Under the pieces are notes generated by a model. The model was not told where the DNA came from and did not search any database. It saw only the letters and a program-made list of their open reading frames with translations. Both the position numbers and the translations under genes were made by a program. This document shows positions 48,887-61,379 of a stretch of DNA of 64,000 nucleotides, piece after piece. Each line of letters opens with the position of its first letter. Position 1 is the stretch's first letter. Source of the stretch: Phoronis australis (Eukaryota; Phoronida; Phoronidae); assembly GCA_002633005.1 (NCBI GenBank), contig NMRA01000644.1, positions 62,001 to 126,000 on the forward strand, read 5' to 3'.

Positions 48887-51800
48887 GTGAATAGATTTAA
48901 AATGTTTATAAATGGAACGAGGAGTTGAGCCTAAGATATGGAGAAAACAGGTAGAAACCGAAGGTGGATTAGTTGCTCGCTGACGTACAGAGTCATTTAC
49001 CCTCGACCATAGATTCAAGTGTAGGAAGTTTAACGGAAGTCATTAAATTATTCGCAGCGGACATGTTAAAAACAAAAGTGAACATATCTTATAACCCAGT
49101 TAATAGTTTTCCCAAATGGTTTGACGCTGATTGTAGGGAAATGAGAGTAGTTGTTAGGCAAAAATAAAGTAATTTTAGATTCAGTATTGGAACACAGAGA
49201 GAAAACTATATACATGTACATGTATGTACATGCTATAATGGATTATGGAAATTTAAAAAAATGAAACAGATAGAGTGTAACAAAAAACATTACAAAAATT
49301 TGAAATCAGCTGTGGAGAGTAAAGACAGTAAAAAATTCGGGCGCATATTTAATATTAGGAAGAAAAGTATATCGACTAATATTACTTCAGCTCTCTGTTT
49401 GAAGGCAACTATTTTGTTTCTAATCCGGAGTTCGCTGAATTACATGCTTTTATTGAGAACTCAGTAAAAAATGACATCAATCCAAGTAATGCAATTGTTG
49501 ATATGGAGATGGACGCTGAGATCACAGAAGACGAAAGTATACAAACCATCGGTAGTATGAAAGACGGCACTTCGCCAGGATGTGATAAAATTAGCATTGA
49601 GTTCTACAAGTATGCTGATAAAAAGTTGGTAGATTCGCTGTTCCACCTATACAACTATTTTTTAAATGGTGTGTTTCCAAAAGAATGGACAAAATCCATT
49701 AAAGTACTGGTATTTAAGGGCGGTGCCAAAATTCCTTATGCAAGTCACAGCCAAAATATTCGAAAAATATTGTGCCAGCGACCTCAAAAATGGTTGGAAA
49801 GAGAAAACGTAATTAGTATGTCTCAAGATGTGTTTATAGTCAGCGGGCCAGATCTCATAGCGTTCATCCTTGTGAGTACTTTGGGGGGGGGGGCAACCTA
49901 GTTTTTCTATGAGGCTAGATAATATACCTATAAACCAAATTCCAAAAAGTTCCCATGTCTACACTTGCACATTTTTTTAAAAAAGGTGTTTTTGTTGCAC
50001 AAAATATGATGCACATTCCTGCNTAATCCTATGGCGTTATACTGTGGGTGGGATTTTAAAGCACCTTAAGTCAAAAATTTTTGAGAAGGTTAAATGGAAT
50101 AGATTGTTGCAAACAACATGCCCAAATTAATTACTTAGGTAGCTGCAATGATAATTAAATTAAAGTGCCTAAGTGGCCATCGTCGCCATCGAAATTTGAG
50201 GACGATGGAAGCCACTGTTCATTTCGTCAAACGTCGATTACCTTAAGTGTAAATTGATTTACTATGGTTTGAGCATCTGATTTAAAAAAAAATTAAACTT
50301 CAATCACTGCACTGGTATATCAGCTGATTTATTTTCAGTTGCATCAACTGATCTAACTATTAGACGATCAACATTATTAGGCGACAGATCAGACAGCATG
50401 TAAATTTGTTAGGCTGGTGGTGGATCAGTTCCTGATAAGTCCGTCTGAAAAAGTTGCATGCCAACTCACTCATAGTTGAATGTTAAATTAGTGTTAACAG
50501 TTCGGATATTTTTCAGTTGGACTTGTATCGCAAGCAACAGCTCAGTCCAGAGCCCTGAATATGCAAATGAAATTCAAAGATAAAGACCTTGTGGTGCTTT
50601 CCTGGATTTTATAGCAGCTAATGACAGTATATTATACGGAAGCGCATTACATTTTAAATTAAAGAACAATAGCATAGAACTTAAGGTGTTATGTATAAGA
50701 TAATCAAAGCAATGTACGCTTAAGTAAAACCGTACGTGAGATTGAATAACGGGAGGTACACGGAGTTCTTTGATTGTCATAATTACACTGTATCTAAAAC
50801 AAGGCTCTCAGCTATCACCGTTTTGTTTATATTATTCATAAACGATATCGGGCAAGAATTAGAATAAGGTGGCGGTGAAAAATTTTCCGTGGGATAAGAT
50901 GAACTATTGCATCTGTTGTTTGCTGATTATTTTGATTTTATTTTCTTATAGATTGAAAGGGCTGCAGAAAAAAATTGAACATTTTGTATGAGTATTGTCA
51001 GAAATGGAAATCGATTGTTAACATGTCGAATACTAAGATAATTGTTTTCAGTAAGGTAGAATGTTACGATCGTATAAAAAATGAACGTATCACGGGAAAA
51101 CTGTTAATATTATAAATGCATATAAATATTTAGGATTACTGTTTACGGCAAAAGGTTCGTGGTGTTGCGCACAGAAAACTATCATTACAGGCTACTAAAG
51201 CAGAGAATTTAATGAGGAAAAATGTCAACGGTTTTAATGCACACCGTGTTAAAGTTAGTTTGAAATTATTCGATTGTAAAATATTGCCGATATTTCATTA
51301 TGGCTGTGAGATCTGGGGTTTTAGTGATTGCGAATGTGGTGAAATAGTCCACAAAATTTTTTAAAGAAATTTTGATTTTGTCTAGCACGGCAATTTCGTC
51401 GACTGTTAGAGGTGAGTTGGGTCGTTACTCCTTGAGTGCTTATCGACTTCCTAGAATTATGAAATATTGGTTAAAACTATTAAAAACCGATGCTTAAAAA
51501 ATTACATATCATTGCTAAGAATGGCAATATAATATGACGGATAATGCTGATAAACCATGTTGGGTTAATGATGTTAAGAAATTACTATTTTAGTTTGGTT
51601 TTGGAGAAGCATGGTACAATCAGGGTGTAGGTTCCGAGACAAGCTCCAAATCACTTTTGAAAGTAAGATACAAAGATATTGATCAGCAAAATGGCAAGAA
51701 ATTTTGAACAATTCGATAAAGTTGGAAACTTACAGATCATTTAAGTTAAATATATGTTTTGAAAACTATAGACGTAATTGACAATGTAAATGTTAGATCT

Positions 51801-52052
51801 GATATAGTAAGATTAAGATGTTCAGCGCATGCACTAATGATTCGAAATGGTAGACACTTGAAACTTAGCAGATCAGAAATGTTATGTCCTCTCTGTATTA
51901 GGACATATGTCGAGTCAGGACATCACTGTGTTACCGAATGTTCATTCTACGATTACCATAGGAGATGGTATTTGCCTGCATGGAGCTACAACAATCCCAA
52001 TGTTACAAAATTCAACAGACTCATGACTGTGGAGGAAAAAGACCTTATATGA
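48887..52052 (+). pseudogene. LINE ORF2 reverse transcriptase and C-terminal region, decayed
   Basis: Recognisable blocks in order, in changing frames: LLADVQSHLPSTIDSS and FPKWFDADCREM (linker, ~48973-49145); ITEDESIQTIGSMKDGTSPG plus LFHLYNYFLNGVFPKEW (RT N-terminal blocks, 49503-49700); AFLDFIAANDSILYG (~50600; AFLDF block); VLFILFINDI (~50820); LLFADYFDF (~50930, the catalytic F-A-D-D box with the second Asp changed to Tyr); YKYLGLLFTAKGSW (~51120); ILPIFHYGCEIWG (~51285); and a C-terminal SEMLCPLCIRTYVESGHHCV zinc-knuckle-like end (to 52052). Segment 49880-50560 appears to include foreign or highly degraded sequence. Many stops; inactive. Confidence 0.8.
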
Positions 52053-52173
52053 TCAACATGTAAATATGCTCATTTCGCATTCAAGCGAAAAGAACTCAGT
52101 TTACTTCTAGTGTACGACACTTACCTTTATTGCATTTGATGATTTGATTGTAACAAGGGCCGGAGGCCTAGTT

Positions 52174-52223
<50 letters not shown>

Positions 52224-52240
52224 TTTGTATTATTAGATAA
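52053..52240 (+). repeat. LINE 3' tail with (TA)n microsatellite
   Basis: After the ORF2 stop comes a short 3' UTR (CAAGGGCCGGAGGCCTAGTT) and a TA run at about 52179-52222. No poly(A) was seen. Tails of short repeats are usual for CR1-like LINEs. Confidence 0.5.
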
Positions 52241-53180
52241 GCCTGAAATATCTCTCAAATAAACGGAGTCAATAAAATAATTTCAGTCAAACCTCCTTAA
52301 TGATACCAACACGAAGATGTGAACCAATACACCACAGCAAGGCATTGAGCAGTCTGTGTTATTCACTACTAATTTACAGACTGCTACCGTCCAAAGAAAA
52401 CCCTGATTCAATGAAAATTGAGTGTTCTGTTTGATTTAACGAATCCAATCAATTACTCGTTTATAATTTTCTAGTAATAGTTGTGAATAATCGTACAGGT
52501 GAGCGAACATTGCGACGGACAGTAACTCACTGTTTAGATTAAAAACAATTATCGTCGTGAATAAAATCCCCAATGGGGCCTACATCAAAACTGTGGGAAC
52601 TGTAGCTAGGACCACACGATAACTTCTAACAATTCGTGACTCAGATTTTTGTACAATTCATCCAGAAAATTCAAAAACTATGAGCGAGGTAGTAGTAGAC
52701 GACAAATAATGCTGGCCTGTAGGCTACTACATTCTGGCAGGGGGCATTAATCTTATTGTTTTTCTACCCAGTTCACTTAAATTCATAGCACACTTAAATC
52801 GTGGGTGATATACTAACGTGTCGCATTGCCAAGGGAACTATTTTTTACCTTTATTCGAACGATTCTGACCAGAATCGAGTTAACGCCGTCTTGCTACTGT
52901 CCACGGCCCCCGACGTGAGCTCCCACCAGTATAGTCAGATTCACTATGTCCAAATTTTGATATTCGTTGAAATTTTGGGGGGAAAGTGGAAACTATACAT
53001 TTTTTGGAAACCTCAAGAAATGACGAATTAGGGAATAATTGATTCCATTTTGGTGGCCATCTTGGCGACCATCATGGATTTTCAAAAATGGCGCCGGTAA
53101 ACTAGATTTTGCCCAGTATAACCGCCCTTGAGTCAGAACATCCCGATGAGCCGTATCCTTTCCCATGACCAAAAAAGGCT
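52241..53180. other. Intergenic
   Basis: No gene recognised. At 53045-53110 a GGTGGCCATCTTGGCGACCATCATGG / AAAATGGCGCCGG segment resembles the repeat at 54376-54700. Confidence 0.3.
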
Positions 53181-54115
53181 CAACTTACTGAAGACCTGTC
53201 TGCAAATACACTTGAATATAATAAATACTCTGCCAAGATAGCCATTACTTCAGCTTCAGGATTCACAAAGAGCAACCGACGTGATCTACGCTTAGAAGAA
53301 AAGGATGACAAAAAATTAGATATATTGCTAATAGACTGTACACATCATGCAGGTCTGGCATCACATCAAAAGGTCCCTGATTCTCAGCTGATGTATTTTT
53401 TCACCTGACATAGATTTACTGGTACTTTTCATTGCCTATTATGACAGGCTTCTCAGAAATACTTCAGTCCCCATTGCATCTGGGATTGTGGACGTGAATC
53501 CAATGTCGACAATATTAGGTGCTGTCCGAGCAAAGGCTCTGCCTGCTTTCCATGCTTTTACCTGAACACTGTAGGTTGAATATATATTTGAAGGCAAACA
53601 CTGGTGATATCAATGCACCACAGACTTTTTGTAATGTTCATGAAGTAACAGGTGAACTTCTTTTCACATTAGTCCCCTTTACATGTGCATACTCACCACA
53701 GGATCTAGACACAAATAGCATCCCAGAGCTGAGATAGTACCTCTTCAGTAAACCAATGGTTGACAGCGACAAACAACCACTAACCATTGGTGCTTTGAAA
53801 CAGCATGTGGTGAGAGTGTTTATTCAAGCCAGAGTGTGGGGCCAGACAATCATTGCTCGACAGGAGTTCTTTGGCCCAGTGCAGAATAAATTTACAAGGA
53901 CAAAGATGACCAGCTGCGGAAACCCTCACAATTGAGGAGCTTAGCTTCCAGCACCAGAGGCTTTCATTGAGAAGGTAACATGCCCGTGCAAAGATGCTCT
54001 TGCCGATCAAAGGCCTACCTTACACACATCTATGTCAGTATTCAGTAGTGCAGAATGTCAGAATGCTGATGATGATGTGATTCCTGATGACAGTGATGGC
54101 TATTTAGTAATGATC
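53181..54115 (+). pseudogene. Pseudogene of a multicopy animal family (SPDTDVLVL ... LPAFHALTG type)
   Basis: In one frame 53404 onward reads SPDIDLLVLFIAYYDRLLRN, then SGIVDVNPMSTILGAVRAKA and LPAFHAFT before TGA. Downstream in other frames come LKQHVVRVFIQARVWGQTII, LPAPEAFIEKVTC and SSAECQNADDDVIPDDSDGY. This order (S-P-D-x-D-x-L-V-L, A-x-A-LPAFHA, H-x-x-R-x-x-x-Q-x-x-x-W, LPAP-x-A, C-x-C) matches large uncharacterised proteins that are numerous in corals, fish and other animals. They are often described as Cys-rich or tesmin-like at the C-terminus. Known from memory, not searched. Multiple stops and frameshifts show a dead copy. It probably spreads with a mobile element, but none of its ends were found. 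Confidence 0.55.
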
Positions 54116-54375
54116 TATGGACTTATTTCAAAGTTTTGAAATACTATTGACACTACAAAAAACATACATTCATGTTCTTCAAACGTAAATAAATTGTTTC
54201 AGGTACTGATTCAATTTAAGTGTTTTAAAGGAAACAAGCTCCGAACAAAATATACAAGAAAATAAGATGGTGATCATGTGTGTAGGATTACAGGAATAAT
54301 GCATTTAGAAAATGTAGCTGCTAATAAATGGGGATTTGGTTATCTTTTTCATTTAATAAGTTGCATTTTCAGATT

Positions 54376-54700
54376 TCTTGACCACAAAAGTGTGGGTGCA
54401 GCCATTAAAACTAACATTCTAAGTGACCCAAGAGCAAAGATACTGAAGAAAATGTATTTTACGGGCGCCAATTTAAAAAATCCAAAATGGCCACCAAGAT
54501 GGCCGCCAATAAAATTAAACTTTCCACTTCCTTGACCTGACAAATGCAGGTGTAGCCATAAAAACGAACATTCTAAGTGACCCAGAGACGTATATTTTGG
54601 GCAAAATCCACTCTACCGGCACCATTTTTGAAAATCCAAGATTGCCGCCGAGATGGCCACCAAAAATGGAATCAATTATTTTCTGATTTTTCATTCCATG
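54376..54700. repeat. Two tandem ~165-bp units
   Basis: Units begin at about 54376 (GACCACAAAAGTGTGGGTGC) and 54536 (GACCTGACAAATGCAGGTGT). Both run through GCCATWAAAACKAACATTCTAAGTGACCC to AAAATCCAARATKGCCRCCRAGATGGCC. A related fragment is at 53045. The ORFs on both strands across this stretch are products of the duplication. Confidence 0.75.
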
Positions 54701-55430
54701 AGGTTTCCAAAAATGTATAGTTTCCACTTTCCCCCAAAAATTCCAACAAAATTATACCACAAAAATGACTATGTTTCTCAATTGGTAGCACTGCCCTTAT
54801 GTGAAATTCATCACCACGTATATCTCGTTAAACGTCTTAAAAGACGGTGGCCGAAGCAGTGGACTCCTGTATTTCCAAAATGATATACGTTAGGTTTGGT
54901 TTGCACTGTATGTAGAAAACAATATAGCAAACTTACATGCATGGAGCCAATGAATGCACAAAGGTTCATCTCTGCATTTCTGCCTATTCTTGCGAACTAG
55001 AAATTCATTAGCTAATGCAACTGACCCTAATAGTAAAATTATATGGCCCGAGTTGCCTTCCGTCAAGATAAGACGCTTGCAAATAAGGTTGGCGATACCA
55101 CGTGCTCCGTTTACATGGCGATATCACAAGAAAACTTACGTGATATTGCGTTATTGCGACTATCTTAAGGATTCGTAACGCAGTTCTTTACTCTAATCAT
55201 CGCGTGGAACCAGAGGCAAGTCCCCGTGTTGGTGAACTACTTTCCGTTCTCGATCTTTTCAGAAGTTAAAACGAGGGACTTTGCGTCGTTATCACCACCG
55301 GGACACTTAATGAGTAGCCCATCGGAATACCTCCCAAGTGTTTTGTAGTGTGAAGAGTGTGATATAAGAAAACGTCTTTTCACCTTTGAGCCAGGTCTTC
55401 ATATGACACTGTGCTTTTTGATGAATTTCT
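54701..55430. other. Intergenic / possible 5' flank of the 55.4-kb gene
   Basis: No exon recognised. Upstream coding exons of the following gene could lie here but none could be chosen with confidence. Confidence 0.3.
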
Positions 55431-55438
55431 TCTAGGTG

Positions 55439-56991
55439 CCTAAATGTTCCTGATGATTTGCTTGTGTGGTTTCAAGGCTGCAAAATTAAGAAGTCTTCAC
55501 TCTTAGGTTGTGTGACCGCCATTAAAAAGTGGCTCAAAAGTAAGTACATATTTCAACAATTTTCTGGATTTAGGGTGTTTATCATGAAATTTACAATTTT
55601 CTTTATCGACTTTTATCCGTGTAGTACACGTTTAATTGACAGTGTTTATTGGAGTTTTTTCAAAAGTAATCATACATGTACCTCAGTCAAAATAAATTTA
55701 AATTGTATGATAAGAAATGAAACGGTACAGACACGTTCTTTATTTTCATTAAATCAATTGATTTGATTGAAGCTATGTAATTTTTGCGTGCAAAAATTCG
55801 TGCAACGATATAACATCAGCATCAGTTATTCTCAAACAGTGGCACAAGGTGGAGCTGGTTAGCCTGTTCTACGACCTTTATTCAAAGTTTGGCTTTCCAC
55901 AGGTAAAGATGTAGCATATATTTCTTTATTAATCCAAACCTGGAAAGCGTTCCTTAGAGGTACACACAAATCTTTGCATATAAAACGAAAAGGGTGAATT
56001 TTATCCCGTAATGCAACAATCCAGGCTCACCGAACATTCACTTCAGTGACCGCCATTGTGATAGAGTAAAATATAGAGCGTACTCGTGAAACTTTTGCCT
56101 TTCACTTACGGGATTTTGCTTCCTGTTGCAAGTGTATTGTGTCTAAGCAATATAGCCTTATTCAACAATAAATGATTAAATTCACTCCTGGGATGAAGGC
56201 CTTTGAAAAAAGGTTATCGGTGAGTGAGTTTCCTGTTTTAGTGACTGTTAGGGATGAAAACGTTCAAGAACTAGGATAAATGTATTGTAAGTACTGTAAA
56301 AGTTGTTTTTGTTTTGTTTTGTTTTTGAAGCGTATCTACGGATTGAGAGAGCAGTTTTTATCCAATAAAATGCAGTTCTCACTCGCTAGATAATGCAGCG
56401 TTTTCAAACTAATGACTATGTGTAAAAATGAACGATTTCCCTTCCATATCCTAATCCAATTTTAAATTAGCCAAAGTCGAAGTATTTTCCACAGCCAAGT
56501 ACGTCTCCGATACAGTTGGACAAGAAGCACACACAGTGTGATTATTTAGCAATAGATTCACGCCTACCAGTTTTATTTGTTTCTATTTCGAATCACTACT
56601 GAACTGTGTCAGTAGCATCATCTTCAAAAACTGCACCAATCATAAAATGCGTTTTACCGCATGACGGAAACCAATATTTGCCTATGATATCTGGCATAAG
56701 AGTTTTGAACAGAAATAGGACAATTAACAATTATTGTCTGTGTTAATTTTCATATTATGCTAAACATTTGCCGTATATGTCGAAGTCAATTCAGCGTTTC
56801 TTCTCTTCAACAGAATGTAAAAATAGCAGTGGTCGCATTCACGAGCGGAACGACGAGTGGGTGGAGACCGTGGGCGGGGTTACGTTTGACTGTGTGTACA
56901 CCCCCAACGAATTCGATGATTCCTTCTCTGAACCAATTGCCACTAAAGTTGTACAAGAAAATCCCACCGCGGGGAATCTGAAAACGACAAG
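55439..56991 (+). CDS. Putative partial gene, three exons in phase, unknown function
   Basis: Three segments with good borders share one frame: about 55439-55535 (acceptor TTCTTCTAG, donor GTAAGT), encoding LNVPDDLLVWFQGCKIKK and CVTAIKKWLK; about 55826-55902 (acceptor CATCAG, donor GTAAAG), encoding QWHKVELVSLFYDLYSKFGF; and about 56791-56991 (acceptor ATTCAG, donor GTATAA), encoding FFSSTECKNSSGRI, ERNDEWVETVGGVTFDC and EPIATKVVQENP. Joined they make about 125 residues without a stop. No start codon, terminal exon or family was recognised. The second exon looks like a SAP-type helix pair, but that is weak. It could be part of a larger gene or of a transposon ORF. Confidence 0.35.
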
Positions 56992-57027
56992 GTATAAACT
57001 TTTTAGTCGCTTAGTATCATGGTGTGG

Positions 57028-57100
57028 GAACCTGTGGCCGGTTGCATGAAACAGTCCCAAATAGGGACTCAACTAAGGTCCCAAAGTCTTTTTGGGTATT
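57028..57100. repeat. Short interspersed-element-like segment
   Basis: GCCGGTTGCATGAAACAGTC and CTCAACTAAGGTCCCAAAGTC resemble tips of MITEs that start GGTTGCATGAAA in invertebrates. The other end was not found. Confidence 0.25.
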
Positions 57101-57411
57101 TGTGTCTTTATGGACTCACAGATGCAATATTTTCTATCATTACCTGTTGACAATTCGACCAGCCAATAGGAATGCCGGTGTACTAAAATTTCCAGTGGAA
57201 AATGAAATGATACCTGCGTGTCCTCTATCCCCTTAGCGGACACTCAAAAACCAGCGAGGATAATTTGTTTGCTGTCTTGCCATAAAAAAACACGAGACGG
57301 ACATTGAAACTGGTCGTTACTTAATTGACGGCATTTCCAAATCACAGGCAGGGGTACCTACCCGCGACGGAGTGCAATATTGTCGGTCATATTGTAATAG
57401 GCCAGTCAGGA

Positions 57412-57530
57412 CATCTTGCATGAAAAATATTTATTTTTCATGCAAGATGCAAAATGTCACACACTCGTTGATTCCTGTGATGAAAAATATTTATTTTTCA
57501 TCACAGGAATCAACGAGTGTGTGACATTTT
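57412..57530. repeat. Twin perfect hairpins sharing one core
   Basis: Hairpin 1 (57412-57449): 18-base stem CATCTTGCATGAAAAATA, loop TT. Hairpin 2 (57451-57530): perfect 39-base stem starting AAAATGTCACACACTCGTTG, loop TT. Both share the central word ATGAAAAATATTTATTTTTC plus AT, and they are separated by a single base. Such perfect stems imply recent formation. They could be a foldback element, a hairpin precursor RNA or a template-switch product. Confidence 0.9.
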
Positions 57531-59945
57531 ATGACATACTTATGCCGTGATCCCAATTTTTTCGGGGCATCCAAAAATTTGCAATCGTAGCCGAAAACGC
57601 TAGCCAATGAAACGCGTCAAAGATCGGTTCTGATTATTATCCCATGTTCCCGCGCCATCTGTTCTCTGTTAGTGTTGAACGGGATAAGGCAACAACCAAA
57701 TAACGGCCTGATTCGCACGATGAGTTTGCCAGGTATCAACTAGGCTCCAAAAACTGGGCTGGCGTACGTGATAAATTCCAAGCCGCATGTTGCTACTTGA
57801 TACGAGATGACCAAAGTCTCGGCTCGAAATACCAAATTTTAGGTCAAAAATGTGACCTGCAGATCCTTATGTCGAGAGTTCAGTCCTGATTGATTTCAAA
57901 CGACACGTTAAACTTTCGCGTACTCGGTAAGTGCGAATTGCTGGATAGAGCTGGTCACTAATTAAGTCGTGTAGCAAACCGATTTTGTCTACAAGTTATT
58001 TCTTACCGACTGTACGGGTTCACTAGACTTATCCCCAGTCAGAGTAATTGATGTAAAAAATACTAAGCAAATACTTTTTGTTGAGTAATGCCTTTGCAGT
58101 AGCTTTTGGTTGGCGACTGGCTCATGTCCGCTTGCCTCCGATTCGTGTAATTCATCGCCTGATGTGTTTTACGCAACAACAAGCGAGCGGCACCGGGCGC
58201 ATTTGACAGCCGCACTAAACCTTACGCTGGCAATTCATTGAGTCATGGAATCTCGAAGAAAAACATTTCCAAATACAAAAAAACACACCTAGATTAGTTT
58301 TCCAACCATTCATTTCGTCAAACAACAAATTAGTCAGTGCTCTGTGACTCAAAACTTGACAACTAATTAATACGCGCACAATTCTACTCATGTCCATGGG
58401 CGGCGTACCATAGGGATATGGAAGGACCTATAGCCCCCCACTTATTTCAGTTGACATGGGCGACGCACCGCAAAAGGGGCTGTGGGGCTATGGCCCCATC
58501 CCCCAACCCTCCCTCCCCACCCTGCTTATTTCAGTGCTGCGCCGCTAATGATGTCGCGGGACTGTAAATATATAATTTAACCTATGATGTAACCTCTGCA
58601 AAACGTGAAGTTTGCACGCGCACACTTCTGCACTGTTTCCGTGTGAGAAAAGTTACAATCCAAGCGGAGCGCTGCCTGGTGACTGGTCGTCTGTGCACTG
58701 CAGTTGCCGGAAATACACAATGTAGCTCTAAGAAGACCGCACGGTATTAATACTTTGCAATTTTGTGAATTCATTCATGAAGGCCTAATCTCAGGGCAAC
58801 AGAAACTTTGTTTGGAAAATCCACTGTTGTGGCATTTTTACCGTCATTTGGCGACACACTGGAAAATCTTATTACCATTTTCACATTTGCTGTCGGCAAA
58901 TATGACGACCAGTCGAGAAAAACAACTTTTTGAGCTCTATACTAGCATAGTATAGCAAATCACAGATTCCGATTTCTCGAATAGAATTGGCGGTAATTAA
59001 TTTTTGTTCTTTTATAAGAATAGAATTTTCATTTTACCTATCGAAAAGGCGTGAACGAAATACTTTTCCTTCACAAATACAGGTATTCGTACGAACTATT
59101 TTTCCCTCGGACTCCTACTGTCCTAAGTATCAGAGATATTACGCCATGTTTCAAGAATCATGTACGAACCAATGGAGTGTACGAACTAATAGAGAAAAGA
59201 CTCTGAAAGAATTTAATGCTTTGATATTGACTGAAATTACGAATAAAACCTAAAAACACCTGGTGAACATTTTGAATTCTGTTTCAGTGGCAGATAACCA
59301 CCCTTATTATTGCTATATACATTAGTTTATTTATCGCGTTCCAGGTCCATGCAGCATTATAAAAAGAGCACTTTCTACCGATTTGGATCTGGCAGCACAC
59401 ATCAGTCCGTAATCAATATGTAGGCTAAATTATCACTTTAATAGATTAGCATGCCTTTATCTTAAGGTTGCGCTCGTCCAGGCAGACTTCACATGAATTA
59501 CGGCGAGACGTATTACGAGGTACGTGATGGCGAAAGATACAAGTGCACTTGAGCCAAAGGACCAGATCTCCAGTTACCGAATGACACGTCCCATTCGCAC
59601 ATTAAATTCTGATTGTTCAATAGCAAACATTCCGAGTTTTCACGTTGACTTGTAAAGAATGAATAGCAAACATTAACAGTGATGTGAAGAATGTTTGACT
59701 TTTTATGTGCTCTGTAACTCCAAAACTTGATTCGGCTTGCGTGTCAGTGTGCAACATTTGAATCAAAGTGACTGAAATATATGAACATAACAAGCGGCTA
59801 TAAAGCTGTTTTCAAAAAGGATGTACTTTAGCCAGATACAGAATTCATTTAAAGACAAGAGGTGTTCTAGCTATTGGTCTGTGGTCCAGCGGATGAATAT
59901 CAAAATAACAGTAGAAAGTGCCGGTATCGTCATCTTCAAGACACG
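57531..59945. other. Intergenic with a small G/C-rich repeat
   Basis: No gene recognised. At 58394-58552 CATGGGCGGCGTACC at the left and GCTGCGCCGCTAATG at the right are roughly inverted. They enclose two copies of a TATGGCCCC / CTTATTTCAGT-type sequence, consistent with a ~160-bp MITE. Short ORFs elsewhere show no family motif. Confidence 0.3.
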
Positions 59946-59949
59946 TTAA

Positions 59950-60053
59950 AGGAGAATGCCACTCGATTTAATTAGTGTTTTATATCGTCTTAATCGGTCT
60001 ATATCCACATAGCCTCTTACACAGTCAACCTCACCTTGCAAAGAGGTGTCGCG
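59950..60053. mobile_element. 104-bp TTAA-flanked MITE, copy 1
   Basis: Begins AGGAGAATGCCACTCG and ends GAGGTGTCGCG. TTAA stands at 59946-59949 and 60054-60057. An inverted copy lies at 61686-61788. Its AGGAGAATGCCAC tip is identical to that of the 3-kb element next to it, so the same transposase could move both. Confidence 0.75.
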
Positions 60054-61379
60054 TTAAAGGAGAATGCCACCCAAAAAACAACCTATTTTGTATAAATTTA
60101 GATCGAGTAGTTCTACTCGATAACGGCAGGCTCGGTTGCGTTACCTGACATCTGACGGCAGAGGGAGGTACTGAAATTATCCAATGACGTCATTGTTTTC
60201 GCACGCAGACTGCTCAGCAGTTCGCAACACGGGTTATTGGTGTAAGCTTAACGCTTAAATTCATCGTTTAACACCATTAAATCATCAAACTTCGATGTAA
60301 AACCCTTAAAAATACACCAAGTTCTTATACAAACGTGCTGTTTCAGTTTGCTGTTACGGATTTATTGGTATTTGGACAAACCGTAGCCTACAAAATTCGA
60401 AACGCCAATTTACCAAGGTCCGTAGCAGGAGTTTGCGGTCTGTTCGGAGATAAATTCTTCAATGAAATACAGACAGGAGAACCTAGATCTGTGTTGTTTA
60501 TACTTGCGATTTTATTTTTTGACTAAACACACAAAACGCTTGTTCTCCCGGTCAATGGCTCGGAATTCGATCAGGCCCGTCGCGGCCGGACTGACTCGTT
60601 ATCCCGGCCAGTGGCTCGGAACCCGATCAGGCGCGTCGCAGCCGCCGGAAGTGGCACGAACATAAACCAGCTTGAGTTGGAAACTAAACCTACAGACATG
60701 AAAATACTATAATAGTGAGCCAAAGAAATAATGTGCACGTAATTATTTATGTGAATTAGCCACGAAACTGAAAATCTACTTGTCAGGGGCAGCGAAGTCG
60801 GATTCCCTTTCCACAGACCGTCAGGGCAAAGGTTGTACAGTTACAATGATTTGAATAACGTATTTGTATTTCTAAATAAAGATTCCCTTAACATATGACA
60901 ATAGCACCGAGTAATTGCTTCATAACAGCTTTCTGTCAGCAAACACTGAATTAGCATGCGCTCACACGGCCTCGGTGCCCTCTCAATTAATTACCTTTGT
61001 TGCCGGCATCAAAAGCCGGTAACGCAGTGGTTTATTCATTGCTGGCTTCTCAAAACATTTGCACTCACGAGCACACCAAGGCATTACAAATTGTATCTAA
61101 TGAGACAGACTTTGTTTCAGTTTCATATAAGCATTGGTAAGGATCATTCTAGGATGAGAATAATTCATTTTGAAACAGAATGCAGAATAATAAACGTCTG
61201 CACATACATGTAGCATGGCAACTCGCCCGGCGCCAATCCCGACTTAGTCAAGAGCTCATCCGACGAAGACTTCACGGGTCAGATCGTTAGGTTTCACAGG
61301 ATATCAGTTCGAACCGGAATACACTGATCAAGAAACACTAGAGAGTTGCCGTGAACATGCGCAGGAAACGGGACGTATG

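Larger units (their letters stand above)
37870..52240 (+). mobile_element. Decayed LINE (non-LTR retrotransposon) split by two DNA transposons
   Basis: Three colinear + strand segments form one element: ORF1 (37928-38811), the endonuclease part of ORF2 (40171-41021), and RT plus C-terminus (48881-52052) with a 3' tail ending in a TA-rich repeat. The first interruption (38812-40170) has a CAG duplication. The second (about 41022-48880) has a CTCTAG duplication. Removing both restores gene order and gives about 5.1 kb. Frameshifts and stops occur throughout, so it is inactive. The RNaseH-less layout and Tnp_22-like ORF1 suggest a CR1/L1-type clade; I cannot place it further. Confidence 0.85.

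Noticed and set aside
61300-61320. tRNA-like T-arm word (CAGTTCGAACCGG) and its mirror near 62160
   Set aside because: No acceptor or anticodon stem around it; it lies in the palindromic transposon.
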